The position numbers and the translations under genes are program-made. 64,000 nucleotides of DNA from Mycobacterium haemophilum DSM 44634 (GTDB taxonomy: Bacteria; Actinomycetota; Actinomycetes; Mycobacteriales; Mycobacteriaceae): positions 1,906,687 to 1,970,686 of the forward strand of contig NZ_CP011883.2 of assembly GCF_000340435.2 (NCBI RefSeq). Direction: 5' to 3'. Within the stretch, counting starts at the first letter, position 1; every line of letters starts with the position of its first letter. The notes under the pieces were generated by a model. It made no database searches and had not been told where the DNA came from. It saw only the letters and a program-made list of their open reading frames with translations. Positions 42,588-51,788 of this stretch are shown here, one piece after another.

Positions 42588-45500
42588 CTAAGTGGTCACC
42601 GGCCGATTGATCATTTCCTGTGGATGGTCGACGTCGTGTTTGCCGTTGGAGGTTGGTGTCGTCGTTAGCAACTTGGTCAGCTGAGGTAAGCGGTTAGGGC
42701 CGAATAGCGGTAGCGGGTGGCTGTCGAGATCGTCGAGAGCGTGTTGGCCGTTGCCGTGGGAATCTGGCCTCGCATTACGCAGGGTATTACGCAGGTTGGT
42801 CAGCTCAGGTAGGTCGTTGGGGCCGAATAGGGGTAGCGGGTGGCCGTCGAGACGGTCGCTTGGGTGTTTGCCATTGCCATTGGTGTGGCTATTGCCACTG
42901 CCGTTGCCGTTGGTATGGCCGTTGCCGTTGGTGTGGCCGTTGCCGTTGGCGTTTGGGAGGAACGGCGTCAATTTCTGCAGGTTGGTCAGCTGAGGTAGGC
43001 GGTTAGGGCCGAACAGCGGTAGCGGGTGGCTGTCGACCCGGTTGCGGTGATTGCCGTTGCTGTTGCCATTGATTGGGCAATCTGCTGTTGGCTCTCGCGG
43101 CGTGGTGGTCAGGATCTGGGATAACCCGTTGGGGCCAAACAGCGGCAGCGCTTGGCCATCGGGATCGATTGGTTCGTCGCTTCCGTGATCACAGGTGACG
43201 ACTCCTGTTGTCTGCAACGCGGGCCGTGCGGCGTGAGGTCGTCCGCTAGCGGCGCCGACCGGAGGTCGAGTGGTGGGTAGCTGAATCGATTGTTGCCGGT
43301 GCAGGTGCGTAGCCTTGCGGGATCCGATTCGTGATGGCCACCAGTTTGCCTGCCCGATCATTGCGGCCAGAGCCGGCACCGTGATGGTGCGCACCAAGAA
43401 CGTGTCGATCAGAATGCCCGAGCCGATTATGAAACCGGCCTCGACCATGGTCATGACACTGCCGGCCAGCAAGCCGAACATTGAGGCGGCGAAGATGAGA
43501 CCCGCCGACGTGATCACACCGCCGGTCGAACCCACTGTGCGGATGACGCCCACCCGCACGCCATGTGGTGATTCATCACGGATCCGGGAGATGAGCAGCA
43601 TGTTGTAATCGGCGCCGACTGCTACCAATAATATGAAGGACAGTCCGGGAAGGCTCCAATGCAATTCCTTGCCAAGTATTAGCTGGAAAACGAGCACGCC
43701 GATTCCCTGGGCAGATAAGAATGAAAGCAGCACCGAGCCAATTAAGTATAGCGGAGCGATAATCGCGCGCAGCAAAATAGCGAGAATGAGAAATACGATG
43801 ATGACGGTCGCCGCGACAATGAATTGGATGTCTGCATTGTAATAGTCACGCGTGTCTCGAAGCCCACTCGGAATTCCCGCCAGTGATATTGAGGCATCCG
43901 ACAGCTCGGTATTCGGTAGGGCGGCTCGTGCCGCCGCGAGGATATCGGCGACCTGCTCCATGGCAGCGGGGGTAAATGCAGGTATTGCGCTCTGTATGAG
44001 GTAACGCACCGCGTGCCCGTCGGGTGAGATGAAAAAAACGCTGCCTTTCTTGAAGTCGTCCCCAGCCAGTACCTGCGACGGAATATTGAAGCCCGCCATC
44101 GACGGCTTGTCCGCGTCGCGTTTCATCCCCAAAAGGAATGACGACGCATCGTTAAGCCCCAGACCCATCTGCTTGGTTTGCTCGACCAACGCTTGCACGC
44201 CGTCGGCAACTGCGCGGCTGCCTTCGGCCAGGGCATTGGCGCCTTGCTGTAATTGGTTCATTCGCGCCTGCAGTCCGTCAATAGACTTTAAGGTGCTGAC
44301 GGCTTGGTCTAGCGATTTCTGTAGTTTGGTCACCGTCTGGCCGACTGTTTGCACTTCTTTGGTTTGCTGCAAGTTGTGCGCTAGCTCGGCAATGCTCTTA
44401 AGAGTCCCGTTGGACTGCGCGACGACTAATGCCTGCAACTGGGCCCGCGAGGCTCTGCACGAGGGGTTGGCGTTGCAGACCGGGCTGGCATTGAGAGCTG
44501 CCACCATCGGGCTGGCCCACGTGGCGGCGTTTCCGACATCCGACACGTTGGCATTGAGGGCATCACCGAGGGCTCGCATGCGGGTGACGAGTTTGGACGT
44601 TTGCTCAAGGCTGCTCAGCGTTTTATCGCCGCCCATCAGTTGCTTCATCGTGGTCAGCAGCGTGACCAGCGTGCTGACGGTACCCATCGCTCCGTTGACC
44701 TGGCCCCGTATTTGGGCTAGGGCGTCGGCCAACGTGTTCGCACCATTGACCAGCTTGTCCATATCGCCACTGTGGTCGTGGATCTGGGTGGATGCTTGGT
44801 CGAGTTTGTCGCCGACTTCGCCGGCCTGATACGACACTTTGGTCTGGTCCGGCGGCTCTCCTTCGGGCCGGGTCAAGCCGCGCACCACCGTGATATTGGG
44901 CAGTTGGCTTATTCGGTGAGCCATCTGCTCCAGGTCGGCCAGTGCGGCCGGGGCCCGCAAGTCGTGTGACGACTTGATGAAGAGCACCATTGGAGACGTT
45001 AGGTTCGGCGCGAAATGGCGTTCCATCGCGTCGCGTCCGGCGACACTCGGGGTGTCATCCGGCAGTGCCCGGAGATCGTCATAGTTGAAGCTCACCAGGG
45101 CCGTGCAGCTGGCCAGGGCAATGAGGACGATCAGACTCGCCACCAGATGGATTTTGGGTCGGCGCACAATGCGTGTTCCAGTTCGGCGCCAGAAACGGTG
45201 GGTCAGGTCGCCTCGTGGCTTGATCCAGCCTCGTCGCCCGATGAGGACGAGGATGGCGGGCAGCAGCGTTACCGCAGCCAGAAACGCCACGCCGATCGAG
45301 ACTGAAATTGCTGGGCCGATTGTCGAAAACACCGGCAATTTGGTGAAGATCATCGCGAGAAACGTGACCGCCACGGTGGCCGCCGACGCGGCGATCACCT
45401 TTCCGATAGACATTAACGCATGTTTGACGGCTTGATCAGAATTTCTGCCAAGCCGCACATTGTCGTGATATCGGCTGATCAGAAAGACAGCGTAATCGGT

Positions 45501-46295
45501 CCCTGCCCCGATCATGACGGCGCTCATGAAGATCAGGGTTTGCGTATTCACGTCCAGGCCGAATTGGGTGAGCCCAGACATAACGCCCTGCGCGGTCGTT
45601 ATCGATATGCCAATCGTGACCAGCGGTACCATCATGGTGATCAGGTTGCGATAGATGATCAACAAGATGATTAGCACACTGGCTGCGGTGCCGATCTCGA
45701 TGAGATGCGCATCCGCCATACCGATGTTGGTCAGGTCTTCTATGCTGGGCAGCCCGCCGGAATAGTTTGCGGTTAGCGTGGATCCCGCGACGGTCTGCTT
45801 GACGATCTCCTTGACTCGCTTGTATGCCGCATCAGTTGCCGGTGTACCTGGGTTATCGGGGAAGCTGATCGGTAGATTCCAGGCCTTGTTGTCCTTGCTG
45901 GTTAAGAAGTCGTGCATTTTCGGTTGGCTGATGAAGTCCTGCGTCGACAGCGTGTTCGCCGGTTCCTGGTGCAGCTTGTCCACCAGTGCGCGGTACGTAT
46001 CCACATCGGCGGGACTTAGGCCATTCTCGTTGGTCAAGATGACCATGACCTGGGCGCCTTTGCCTGTTTCGTGAAACGCCTTGGTCATTTCGCGGGCTGT
46101 GACCATCGTTGCGGAGTCGTTCGGCAGGGCCCCGCCCTGACTTTGTGCGGCAATCGCGGCCAGGGGCGGTAATGAGGTACTAAGAATGCCCGCGATGGCG
46201 ATCCAGAATCCGATGACCAGAACGGGCCACTGGACGACCAAGTCGCCTAGTCGGTCGAAGATGCCGCCGGGGCGGGCTACCTCAGCATTGCCCAT
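42588..46295 (-). CDS. mmpL12: MmpL12-like lipid transporter with a long repetitive C-terminal tail
   Basis: 1235 residues from ATG 46295 (a TTG at 46307 adds 4). RND/MmpL architecture: helix 1 (LVVQWPVLVIGFWIAIAGIL), a large first periplasmic domain, helices 2-6 (MSAVMIGAGTDYAVFLISRY, with Asp-Tyr of the proton relay), a second, coiled-coil-rich periplasmic domain (Gln/Leu heptads, about residues 480-740), helices 7-12 (LLVAVGADYNMLLISR), then a hydrophilic tail of about 239 residues. MmpL proteins export cell-wall lipids by proton motive force. MmpL12 lies in LOS-like loci. The tail, with four LPLFGPN repeats and Asn-Gly runs, is cytoplasmic by topology. Convergent with fadD25. Confidence 0.9.
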   Translation of the reverse strand: MGNAEVARPGGIFDRLGDLVVQWPVLVIGFWIAIAGILSTSLPPLAAIAAQSQGGALPNDSATMVTAREMTKAFHETGKGAQVMVILTNENGLSPADVDTYRALVDKLHQEPANTLSTQDFISQPKMHDFLTSKDNKAWNLPISFPDNPGTPATDAAYKRVKEIVKQTVAGSTLTANYSGGLPSIEDLTNIGMADAHLIEIGTAASVLIILLIIYRNLITMMVPLVTIGISITTAQGVMSGLTQFGLDVNTQTLIFMSAVMIGAGTDYAVFLISRYHDNVRLGRNSDQAVKHALMSIGKVIAASAATVAVTFLAMIFTKLPVFSTIGPAISVSIGVAFLAAVTLLPAILVLIGRRGWIKPRGDLTHRFWRRTGTRIVRRPKIHLVASLIVLIALASCTALVSFNYDDLRALPDDTPSVAGRDAMERHFAPNLTSPMVLFIKSSHDLRAPAALADLEQMAHRISQLPNITVVRGLTRPEGEPPDQTKVSYQAGEVGDKLDQASTQIHDHSGDMDKLVNGANTLADALAQIRGQVNGAMGTVSTLVTLLTTMKQLMGGDKTLSSLEQTSKLVTRMRALGDALNANVSDVGNAATWASPMVAALNASPVCNANPSCRASRAQLQALVVAQSNGTLKSIAELAHNLQQTKEVQTVGQTVTKLQKSLDQAVSTLKSIDGLQARMNQLQQGANALAEGSRAVADGVQALVEQTKQMGLGLNDASSFLLGMKRDADKPSMAGFNIPSQVLAGDDFKKGSVFFISPDGHAVRYLIQSAIPAFTPAAMEQVADILAAARAALPNTELSDASISLAGIPSGLRDTRDYYNADIQFIVAATVIIVFLILAILLRAIIAPLYLIGSVLLSFLSAQGIGVLVFQLILGKELHWSLPGLSFILLVAVGADYNMLLISRIRDESPHGVRVGVIRTVGSTGGVITSAGLIFAASMFGLLAGSVMTMVEAGFIIGSGILIDTFLVRTITVPALAAMIGQANWWPSRIGSRKATHLHRQQSIQLPTTRPPVGAASGRPHAARPALQTTGVVTCDHGSDEPIDPDGQALPLFGPNGLSQILTTTPREPTADCPINGNSNGNHRNRVDSHPLPLFGPNRLPQLTNLQKLTPFLPNANGNGHTNGNGHTNGNGSGNSHTNGNGKHPSDRLDGHPLPLFGPNDLPELTNLRNTLRNARPDSHGNGQHALDDLDSHPLPLFGPNRLPQLTKLLTTTPTSNGKHDVDHPQEMINRPVTT
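42669..43160 (-). repeat. Four-copy LPLFGPN repeat region in the MmpL12-like tail
   Basis: Coding repeats on the minus strand. Copy 1 reads GQALPLFGPNGLSQI, copies 2-4 read (S/G)HPLPLFGPN(R/D)LP(Q/E)LT(N/K)L. They are joined by linkers rich in Asn, Gly, His and Thr, the longest with repeated HTNGNG. DNA-level repeats are clear (for example GGTTAGGGCCGAA in two copies on the + strand). This is an intragenic tandem structure, not a mobile element. Confidence 0.9.
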
Positions 46296-46464
46296 CAGCC
46301 GGGACAATCGTCGAGGCTAGCTGCGTTGTTGCACAGCCGAGCTGCGCGCAGCAAGTCAGGGGAGTCGACGCCTCCGCAAAGCCGGCACCCTTGGTGTTGG
46401 GAAATCTGCAGCATCGCACGGAGCTCCACTCCCCCCAACATCCAGGTCAAATCGTCAATTTAGC

Positions 46465-46517
46465 AAGTGCTCAACAGCGTAGCCGCTTGATATCCGGCGC
46501 GTGGAAAAATCGGGTGG
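46465..46517. promoter_or_regulatory. Conserved divergent-promoter block, copy 2
   Basis: A 53-bp block starting AAGTG and containing the same 15-mer CAGCGTAGCCGCTTG as copy 1. It lies 170 bp upstream of the mmpL12-like start and 233 bp upstream of the 46750 gene, inside a 454-bp divergent gap. Nothing else was recognised in that gap. Confidence 0.65.
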
Positions 46518-46749
46518 ACGAACCGAAAATTTCCTCGCTGCCGGTCCGCGAGCATGCGACCCGTTGTATTCAAAGTTGTATTCAAAGAGCTGCGCGAAAT
46601 TGACGGACGTCACCGCCTACCGCTTTGCGCTTGGTTTGGTGGGGACTTGCTACGCCGGCGCGTTCGGCTCGGCAGCGCAGCGGATTCGCCATGACTACCA
46701 TGGCCGGTGAACGCGTTGGTGTCTCGCTAGTCCACGGAGTGCTCACACC

Positions 46750-47313
46750 ATGACCACATCTCGCGTCCCCCGACTGCCGCTCGGTGACGCCAAGGCCGCT
46801 GCCGACGAAGCGGGCGTGCCGGACTACATGGCCGAGCTCAGCATCTTCCAGGTGTTACTGAACCACCCGCAATTGGCGCGGGCCCTCAATGACCTGCTTG
46901 CCACCATGCTGTGGCACGGTGCCCTCGACTGCCGACTACGCGAGTTGATCATTATGCGGATCAGCTGGCTCACCGGGTCTGACTACGAGTGGACCCAGCA
47001 CTGGCGCGTTGCTTCGAGGCTCGGCGTATCGGCCAACGATCTGCTCGGCGTGCGTGATTGGCGGGCATACACCGGGTTCGGGCCTGCTGAGCGGGCGGTC
47101 TTGGCAGCCACCGATGACGTGGTACATGATGGCGCGGTGAGCGCCGATAGCTGGTCCGCCTGTGAACGCGAACTGCATAGCGACAGAACAGTTCTCGTCG
47201 AACTGATCACCGCTATCGGCGCGTGGCGAATGATCGCCTCAATTACGCGTAGTCTCAACGTCCCGTTGGAGGAGGGCGTTTCTAGCTGGCCGCCCGACGG
47301 CCGATCGCCCTAG
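46750..47313 (+). CDS. Carboxymuconolactone decarboxylase/AhpD-like protein (Rv1531-like)
   Basis: 187 residues. Helical CMD-family protein: LATMLWHGALDCRLRELIIMRISWLTG with SDYEWTQHWRVA, then a second helical repeat. The CxxC pair of peroxidase-type AhpD is absent (Cys only in ALDCRLRE and SACERE), so it is more like CMD-related proteins of unknown catalytic role. Size and position match Rv1531, where the gene also lies in the LOS-like region. Divergent from mmpL12. Confidence 0.88.
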   Translation: MTTSRVPRLPLGDAKAAADEAGVPDYMAELSIFQVLLNHPQLARALNDLLATMLWHGALDCRLRELIIMRISWLTGSDYEWTQHWRVASRLGVSANDLLGVRDWRAYTGFGPAERAVLAATDDVVHDGAVSADSWSACERELHSDRTVLVELITAIGAWRMIASITRSLNVPLEEGVSSWPPDGRSP

Positions 47314-47649
47314 GGGTGATCTCGGTGAAGGTGAGCTCCTTGCGTCGCCAAGTGGTGCGGGCACGACACGCGGGTCGCAGTGCTTGATGGCACCCGGGTA
47401 TTTCCTCGAGCAGGCTATTTTGCTCCAAGTATGGAGCGCAGCCAGTAAACTGCCGATCCACATGATAAATCGTGGGATGTGCCGAAGCGGGATCGAGAGA
47501 GCCGAGGTGGGGGACTTCTTTCCGCACGTGAGTCCGAACGTGGCGCCTGCGCAGCCCGCTGCAACGACCCGATCATGGATGCCGACCACGCGGCAATCCT
47601 CAAGTGGGGACCGCCATTTCAACGTTTCGAATGAGAAAGGGTCGAATCG
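47314..47649. other. Intergenic region upstream of the acyltransferase gene
   Basis: 336 bp between co-directional genes. No gene, tRNA or clear repeat is seen. A stretch at 47425-47475 shares short pieces with the three conserved promoter blocks but does not align without gaps. A GAAAGGGTCG ribosome site precedes the ATG at 47650. Confidence 0.5.
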
Positions 47650-49008
47650 ATGACTGGATGTCCAGCAGCACCGCCGGACAATCGGCTCTCGTTTGCGGAT
47701 CAGGTCATGTTTCTGTCGTTACGTGCCACTGGTCAAGAGCCTGTTGCCCAGGCCGTGTGGCTGTATGAGCGCGCTCTCGATTTCGATGGGCTGAGCCGTT
47801 TTCATCGCAATTTCGGTCACGGGTTGATGGGACGGCGGATCGAGCGTTCACCGCTGCCGTTCGGTCGACATCGATGGGTCGCGTCCGAGGAGCCGCCGTC
47901 CAACATCGAGATCGCAGAGTGCGCCCGCCCACGCGCTGAGCTCAGCGACTGGGCGGATGAACGCGCACAACTGCCCATTGATCCGGAATGGGGGCCCGGC
48001 TGGCATATCGGAGTCCTGCCGCTTACCGACGGTTCGAATGCGGTCAGCCTGGTGATTTCGCACTGTCTGGCGGACGGTTTCGGGGGTTTTGCCACTGTCA
48101 TCGATGCCGTCAAGGGCAATGTACGCGATTTTGGCTACCCACCGCCAAATTCGCGGACTCGACTTCGCGCTGCGGCTTCCGATCTCCGCGAGACCGCCCG
48201 GGGTGTGCCTGAGGTCGCTCGAACCCTTGTCGCAGCGGCCAAACTGGTATACGCCCGCCGACGTGATTTCGGTCAATCACGAGAATCGCGAACCACATTG
48301 ATCTCAGCAGCGGGCGCCGATCGCAACTTTGTCGTTCCGGCGATCACTGTCTACGTCGATCTTGAAGACTGGGATGACCGAGCCAAAACCCTTGCTGGAA
48401 CTAGCAACTCGTTGCTTGCCGGGTTCGCTGCGAAATTCGCCGAACGTATGGGGCGATGCGCCGACGACCGCGCCGTCACGTTGTACTTCCCTATGAGCGA
48501 CCGGATCCCGGACGATACGCGTGCGAACGCAGCAATTCTTGCCCACGCCAGCGTTGACCCAATGCAGGTCACGACAGACTTGTCCGATGTCCGTGTCGCC
48601 ATCAGGCAGGGACTGAAGATGGCGCGGGAAGTGCCCGATCCGGCGCTGCAGATCCTTCCACTGACCCCGTTTATCCCGAAGAGAGTGGTGAGACGAGCCG
48701 CCGATGCACTGTTAACCGCTGATCTCCCGGTGGCCTGCTCGTTTCTTGGAGACCTCGATCCTGCCGTCGGTCGTGTTGATGGGACCGACGCTGACTACGT
48801 CATGCTACGAGGGGTAGACCGACATGTAACGCGACAGCTCCTGGAGAAAAGACGTGGCCTTCTCACTCTGGTGGCTGGACGCATCACCGGCAAGATGTCG
48901 ATCAGCATCGTTGCCTATCAGCCTGGCGTGGAGAACTCCAAGCCCCTATTGCGTGAGCTGGTGGCGCACACGCTTGGGCAGTTTGACCTGACCGGTGTGA
49001 TCGACTAG
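47650..49008 (+). CDS. WS/DGAT-PapA-like acyltransferase, paralogue 1
   Basis: 452 residues. CoA-dependent acyltransferase superfamily: His138-x-x-x-Asp142-Gly143 in ISHCLADGFGG, and the later block FPMSDRIPDDTRAN and VACSFLGDLDP, which resembles WS/DGAT-like and mycobacterial Pap proteins. It would transfer an acyl chain to a hydroxyl group, probably of a sugar here. A close paralogue with the same motifs is at 55977-57347. The start ATG follows GAAAGGG. Specificity unknown. Confidence 0.8.
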   Translation: MTGCPAAPPDNRLSFADQVMFLSLRATGQEPVAQAVWLYERALDFDGLSRFHRNFGHGLMGRRIERSPLPFGRHRWVASEEPPSNIEIAECARPRAELSDWADERAQLPIDPEWGPGWHIGVLPLTDGSNAVSLVISHCLADGFGGFATVIDAVKGNVRDFGYPPPNSRTRLRAAASDLRETARGVPEVARTLVAAAKLVYARRRDFGQSRESRTTLISAAGADRNFVVPAITVYVDLEDWDDRAKTLAGTSNSLLAGFAAKFAERMGRCADDRAVTLYFPMSDRIPDDTRANAAILAHASVDPMQVTTDLSDVRVAIRQGLKMAREVPDPALQILPLTPFIPKRVVRRAADALLTADLPVACSFLGDLDPAVGRVDGTDADYVMLRGVDRHVTRQLLEKRRGLLTLVAGRITGKMSISIVAYQPGVENSKPLLRELVAHTLGQFDLTGVID

Positions 49009-49047
49009 CCCCGTTGCTTCTTTGTATTTTGGGGACCACCGGCCATG

Positions 49048-50283
49048 TCAGACGCCGAGGCGGGCACTTTGTTCCAGTAGATCAGCGGTGCGGGTAATGC
49101 TGGCCGTCGGTTTGGTCATCAGGGTGGCGATTTCGCGGGCTCGAGCGACATATTGGGGCATGAGGATCCGGCGCAGGTCGGCGATCAGTGATTTCCTGGT
49201 GGCGCTCGCGAAGCGCCGCGACGTGCCGGCTTTTAGCCGTTTGACCTGAGCTGCCCAGATCGGCTGTTCGGCTCCGATCCAGAGGACCAAGGTGGGGATT
49301 CCGGCTCGCATGCCTGCGGCCGTGGTACCCGCGCCCCCGTGGTGGACGACGGCGCGGCAAGTGGGAAGGACCGCAGCGTGGTTGACCTCCCGGACCACTT
49401 TGACGTGGTCACGATGTGGTAAGTCATTGAAATTGCTTGCGCCAGAGCAAATCAAGGCTCGCTCGCCGAGCTGTGCGCAGGCCTCGCTGATCATGGCGAC
49501 TGTGTCGGCGGGAGATTCGACCCGCATGCTGCCAAAACCGAAGTAGATCGGCGGTGTTCCCGCGGCAATCCACGATGCAACCTCGTCGTCGGTGTCGGTC
49601 GGCAATTCGAGCGTCAGTGCGCCGACAAATGGGCGTCGGCTACCCCATTCGGTTGCCAGTCCCGGAAAGTAGAGCTCTTCGTAAGCTTGGATCTCCAGCG
49701 AGCCGCGTTCCGCAATGCGGCGCACCGAGGAGGTCAGTGACTTCGCCATTCCCAAGTCACTGCGCTGCGCGTCTTCCGCCGCTTTCGTCATGCGCCAATA
49801 GATCCACTCGCCAACCTTCATCGTGGTGCGGATCAACGACGGCGGCACAACGGGAAGCAGTTGGCCGTTGACTCGGTGCGGGAAGTGATGCAGCGCTGCC
49901 ATCGGAATGCCGTAGTACTCTGCGATATTGGCGGCGACCCCTTGGTAAGTCTGACCATGCAAAATCAGGTCGGCTCCGTCCGCGAGCACCGTCAGCGTCG
50001 TGCTCATTTCTGCCCAGCCCCGCGTGATGTACTCGGTGCCTGCGTGTAGCACGCCGATCGGATTGCGGACCTTCCACAAATTTTGAAAAAGGTCCTCGTC
50101 CAGCTGCGCCTGCGAGTCCGGGCCATACGCGAACGCCGCCAGACCGATCGATTCGGTGAACTCCACCAGGTTGGGGGGAACCGCCATGCGCACGTCGTGT
50201 CCTCGGCGCAACAGCTCTAGACCAACCGCGGCGCAGGGCTCGACATCGCCTCGAGTTCCATGGACCGCCAATGCAAATTTCAT
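49048..50283 (-). CDS. Family 1 glycosyltransferase (Rv1524/Rv1526c-like)
   Basis: 411 residues, GT-B fold. N-terminal [20 protein letters not shown] is the donor-side start typical of the UGT/GtfB group. The C-terminal [19 protein letters not shown] motif binds the nucleotide-sugar diphosphate. Similar enzymes glycosylate glycopeptidolipids, phenolic glycolipids and LOS in mycobacteria. It converges with the upstream acyltransferase (39 bp) and is divergent from the nitronate monooxygenase gene, with the third conserved promoter block in between. Confidence 0.9.
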   Translation of the reverse strand: MKFALAVHGTRGDVEPCAAVGLELLRRGHDVRMAVPPNLVEFTESIGLAAFAYGPDSQAQLDEDLFQNLWKVRNPIGVLHAGTEYITRGWAEMSTTLTVLADGADLILHGQTYQGVAANIAEYYGIPMAALHHFPHRVNGQLLPVVPPSLIRTTMKVGEWIYWRMTKAAEDAQRSDLGMAKSLTSSVRRIAERGSLEIQAYEELYFPGLATEWGSRRPFVGALTLELPTDTDDEVASWIAAGTPPIYFGFGSMRVESPADTVAMISEACAQLGERALICSGASNFNDLPHRDHVKVVREVNHAAVLPTCRAVVHHGGAGTTAAGMRAGIPTLVLWIGAEQPIWAAQVKRLKAGTSRRFASATRKSLIADLRRILMPQYVARAREIATLMTKPTASITRTADLLEQSARLGV

Positions 50284-50484
50284 TGTCGGGCTGCTCCTAG
50301 TCGGTCGTCTTGGTTCGCGCCTAGATGTCTACCGGGATCCTCTTGTTGGCAATACTTCACGTCTTCTCACGCGCTGTCAGAAAACGTTGTCGAATTCCGA
50401 TGTAGATGGGAATACCGCGAAAACCGCGGTGCCGCACGTAGGTCCACCGACCCCCACATCGACAAAGTCAAGCTTGAAATCCTG

Positions 50485-50537
50485 AAGTGACCAGCAGCAT
50501 AGTCGGTTAACGCCACACACGTCGGGAAATCGTGCGG
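50485..50537. promoter_or_regulatory. Conserved divergent-promoter block, copy 3
   Basis: A 53-bp block starting AAGTG and containing CAGCATAGTCGGTTA. It aligns without gaps to the copies at 40500 and 46465, with the 3' end AAATCGTGCGG most like copy 2 and copy 1. It is 202 bp upstream of the family 1 glycosyltransferase start and 110 bp upstream of the 50647 start. Confidence 0.6.
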
Positions 50538-50646
50538 TCGCGGGAAAAACAAGATGCTTGCTCGCCGAACGCGAGTGGTTGGCGCGGTGTTCAAGCCATG
50601 TCCACATTTGATTGACATATCAATCAATAACTCCTAGCGTCGTGAA

Positions 50647-51780
50647 ATGCGGACCAGGGTTGCCGAACTCCTCGGTGTTGAGTTCCCGATATGCGCTTTC
50701 AGCCACTGCCGCGACGTCGTAGCCGCGGTGTCAAACGCGGGTGGGTTCGGGATCCTCGGCGCCGTCGCGCACAGCCCGCAGCGGCTCCAGAACGAGCTGA
50801 CCTGGATCGAGGAACAGACCGGCGGCAAGCCCTACGGGGTCGATTTGCTGTTGCCGCCCAAGTACGTTGGTGCCGAGCAAGGCGGGATTGACGCCCAACG
50901 GGTTCAGGCGCTGCTGCCTGCGGAGCACCGTGCGTTCGTGGACGATTTGCTGTTCCGGTATGACATCGCGCCGACCCCGGATACCGGGGCGGTGTCGCGC
51001 GGCTCGAGCGGCGGGCTCAACATCTCACCCATGGGCTACCAGCCGCTGCTCGACGTCGCCTTCGCTCACCGCATCAGGCTGATCGCCAGCGCGCTCGGTC
51101 CGCCACCGTCGGACGTCGTCGAACGTGCCCACAACCACAACGTGCTGGTAGCCGCACTAGCGGGAACGACGCAACACGCGCGGCGGCACGCTGCCGCGGG
51201 TGTCGACCTGATCGTGGCGCAGGGCACCGAGGCCGGCGGTCACACCGGTGAAGTGGCGACCATGGTTTTAGTCCCCGAAATAGTAGATGCCGTCGATCCA
51301 CTTCCCGTATTGGCTGCCGGTGGGATCGCCCGCGGGCGTCAGATCGCGGCGGCCCTAGCATTGGGCGCCGAGGGCGTGTGGTGTGGGTCGGTGTGGCTGA
51401 CTACCGAGGAAGCCGAGACGCCGCCGGTGATCAAGGATAAGTTCTTGGCCGCCACTTCCTCGGACACGGTGCGGTCCCGATCGCTGACCGGTAAGCCGGC
51501 GCGGATGCTGCGCACGGCCTGGACCGACGAGTGGGACCGGCCTGATAGCCCCGACCCGCTTGGTATGCCGCTGCAGAGTGCACTCATTGGTGACCCGCAG
51601 GTGCGTATCAACCAGGCCGCGGGCCACCCGGGCGCCAAGGCGCGCGAGTTAGCGACCTATTTCGTTGGTCAGGTGGTCGGCTCGCTGGACCGCGTTCGCC
51701 CGGCACGCGCCGTGGTGCTCGACATGGTGGCGGAGTTCATCGATACCATCGGCCAGCTCGAGAGCTTAGTTGATAGGTAG
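50647..51780 (+). CDS. Nitronate monooxygenase (2-nitropropane dioxygenase)-like FMN enzyme (Rv1533-like)
   Basis: 377 residues. TIM-barrel FMN protein: VAELLGVEFPICAFSHC at the N-terminus, VIAQGTEAGGHTGEVATMVL (written here in part) with the Gly-His phosphate contact, and LAAGGIARGRQIAAALALGA. The family includes nitronate monooxygenases and enoyl-ACP reductase-like FabK enzymes. The catalytic substrate here is unknown. It is followed after 8 bp by the TetR regulator gene, which suggests that the regulator controls it. Matches Rv1533 in length and order. Confidence 0.88.
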   Translation: MRTRVAELLGVEFPICAFSHCRDVVAAVSNAGGFGILGAVAHSPQRLQNELTWIEEQTGGKPYGVDLLLPPKYVGAEQGGIDAQRVQALLPAEHRAFVDDLLFRYDIAPTPDTGAVSRGSSGGLNISPMGYQPLLDVAFAHRIRLIASALGPPPSDVVERAHNHNVLVAALAGTTQHARRHAAAGVDLIVAQGTEAGGHTGEVATMVLVPEIVDAVDPLPVLAAGGIARGRQIAAALALGAEGVWCGSVWLTTEEAETPPVIKDKFLAATSSDTVRSRSLTGKPARMLRTAWTDEWDRPDSPDPLGMPLQSALIGDPQVRINQAAGHPGAKARELATYFVGQVVGSLDRVRPARAVVLDMVAEFIDTIGQLESLVDR

Positions 51781-51788
51781 ATCGAAAG

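Noticed and set aside
42900..42960. GCCGTTG repeats as a non-coding satellite
   Set aside because: They are the Asn-Gly codons of the MmpL tail and stay in frame with it.
47421..47475. Possible fourth copy of the conserved promoter block
   Set aside because: Only short pieces (AAGT, CAGCC, AAATCGTG) match and only with gaps, so it was not counted.
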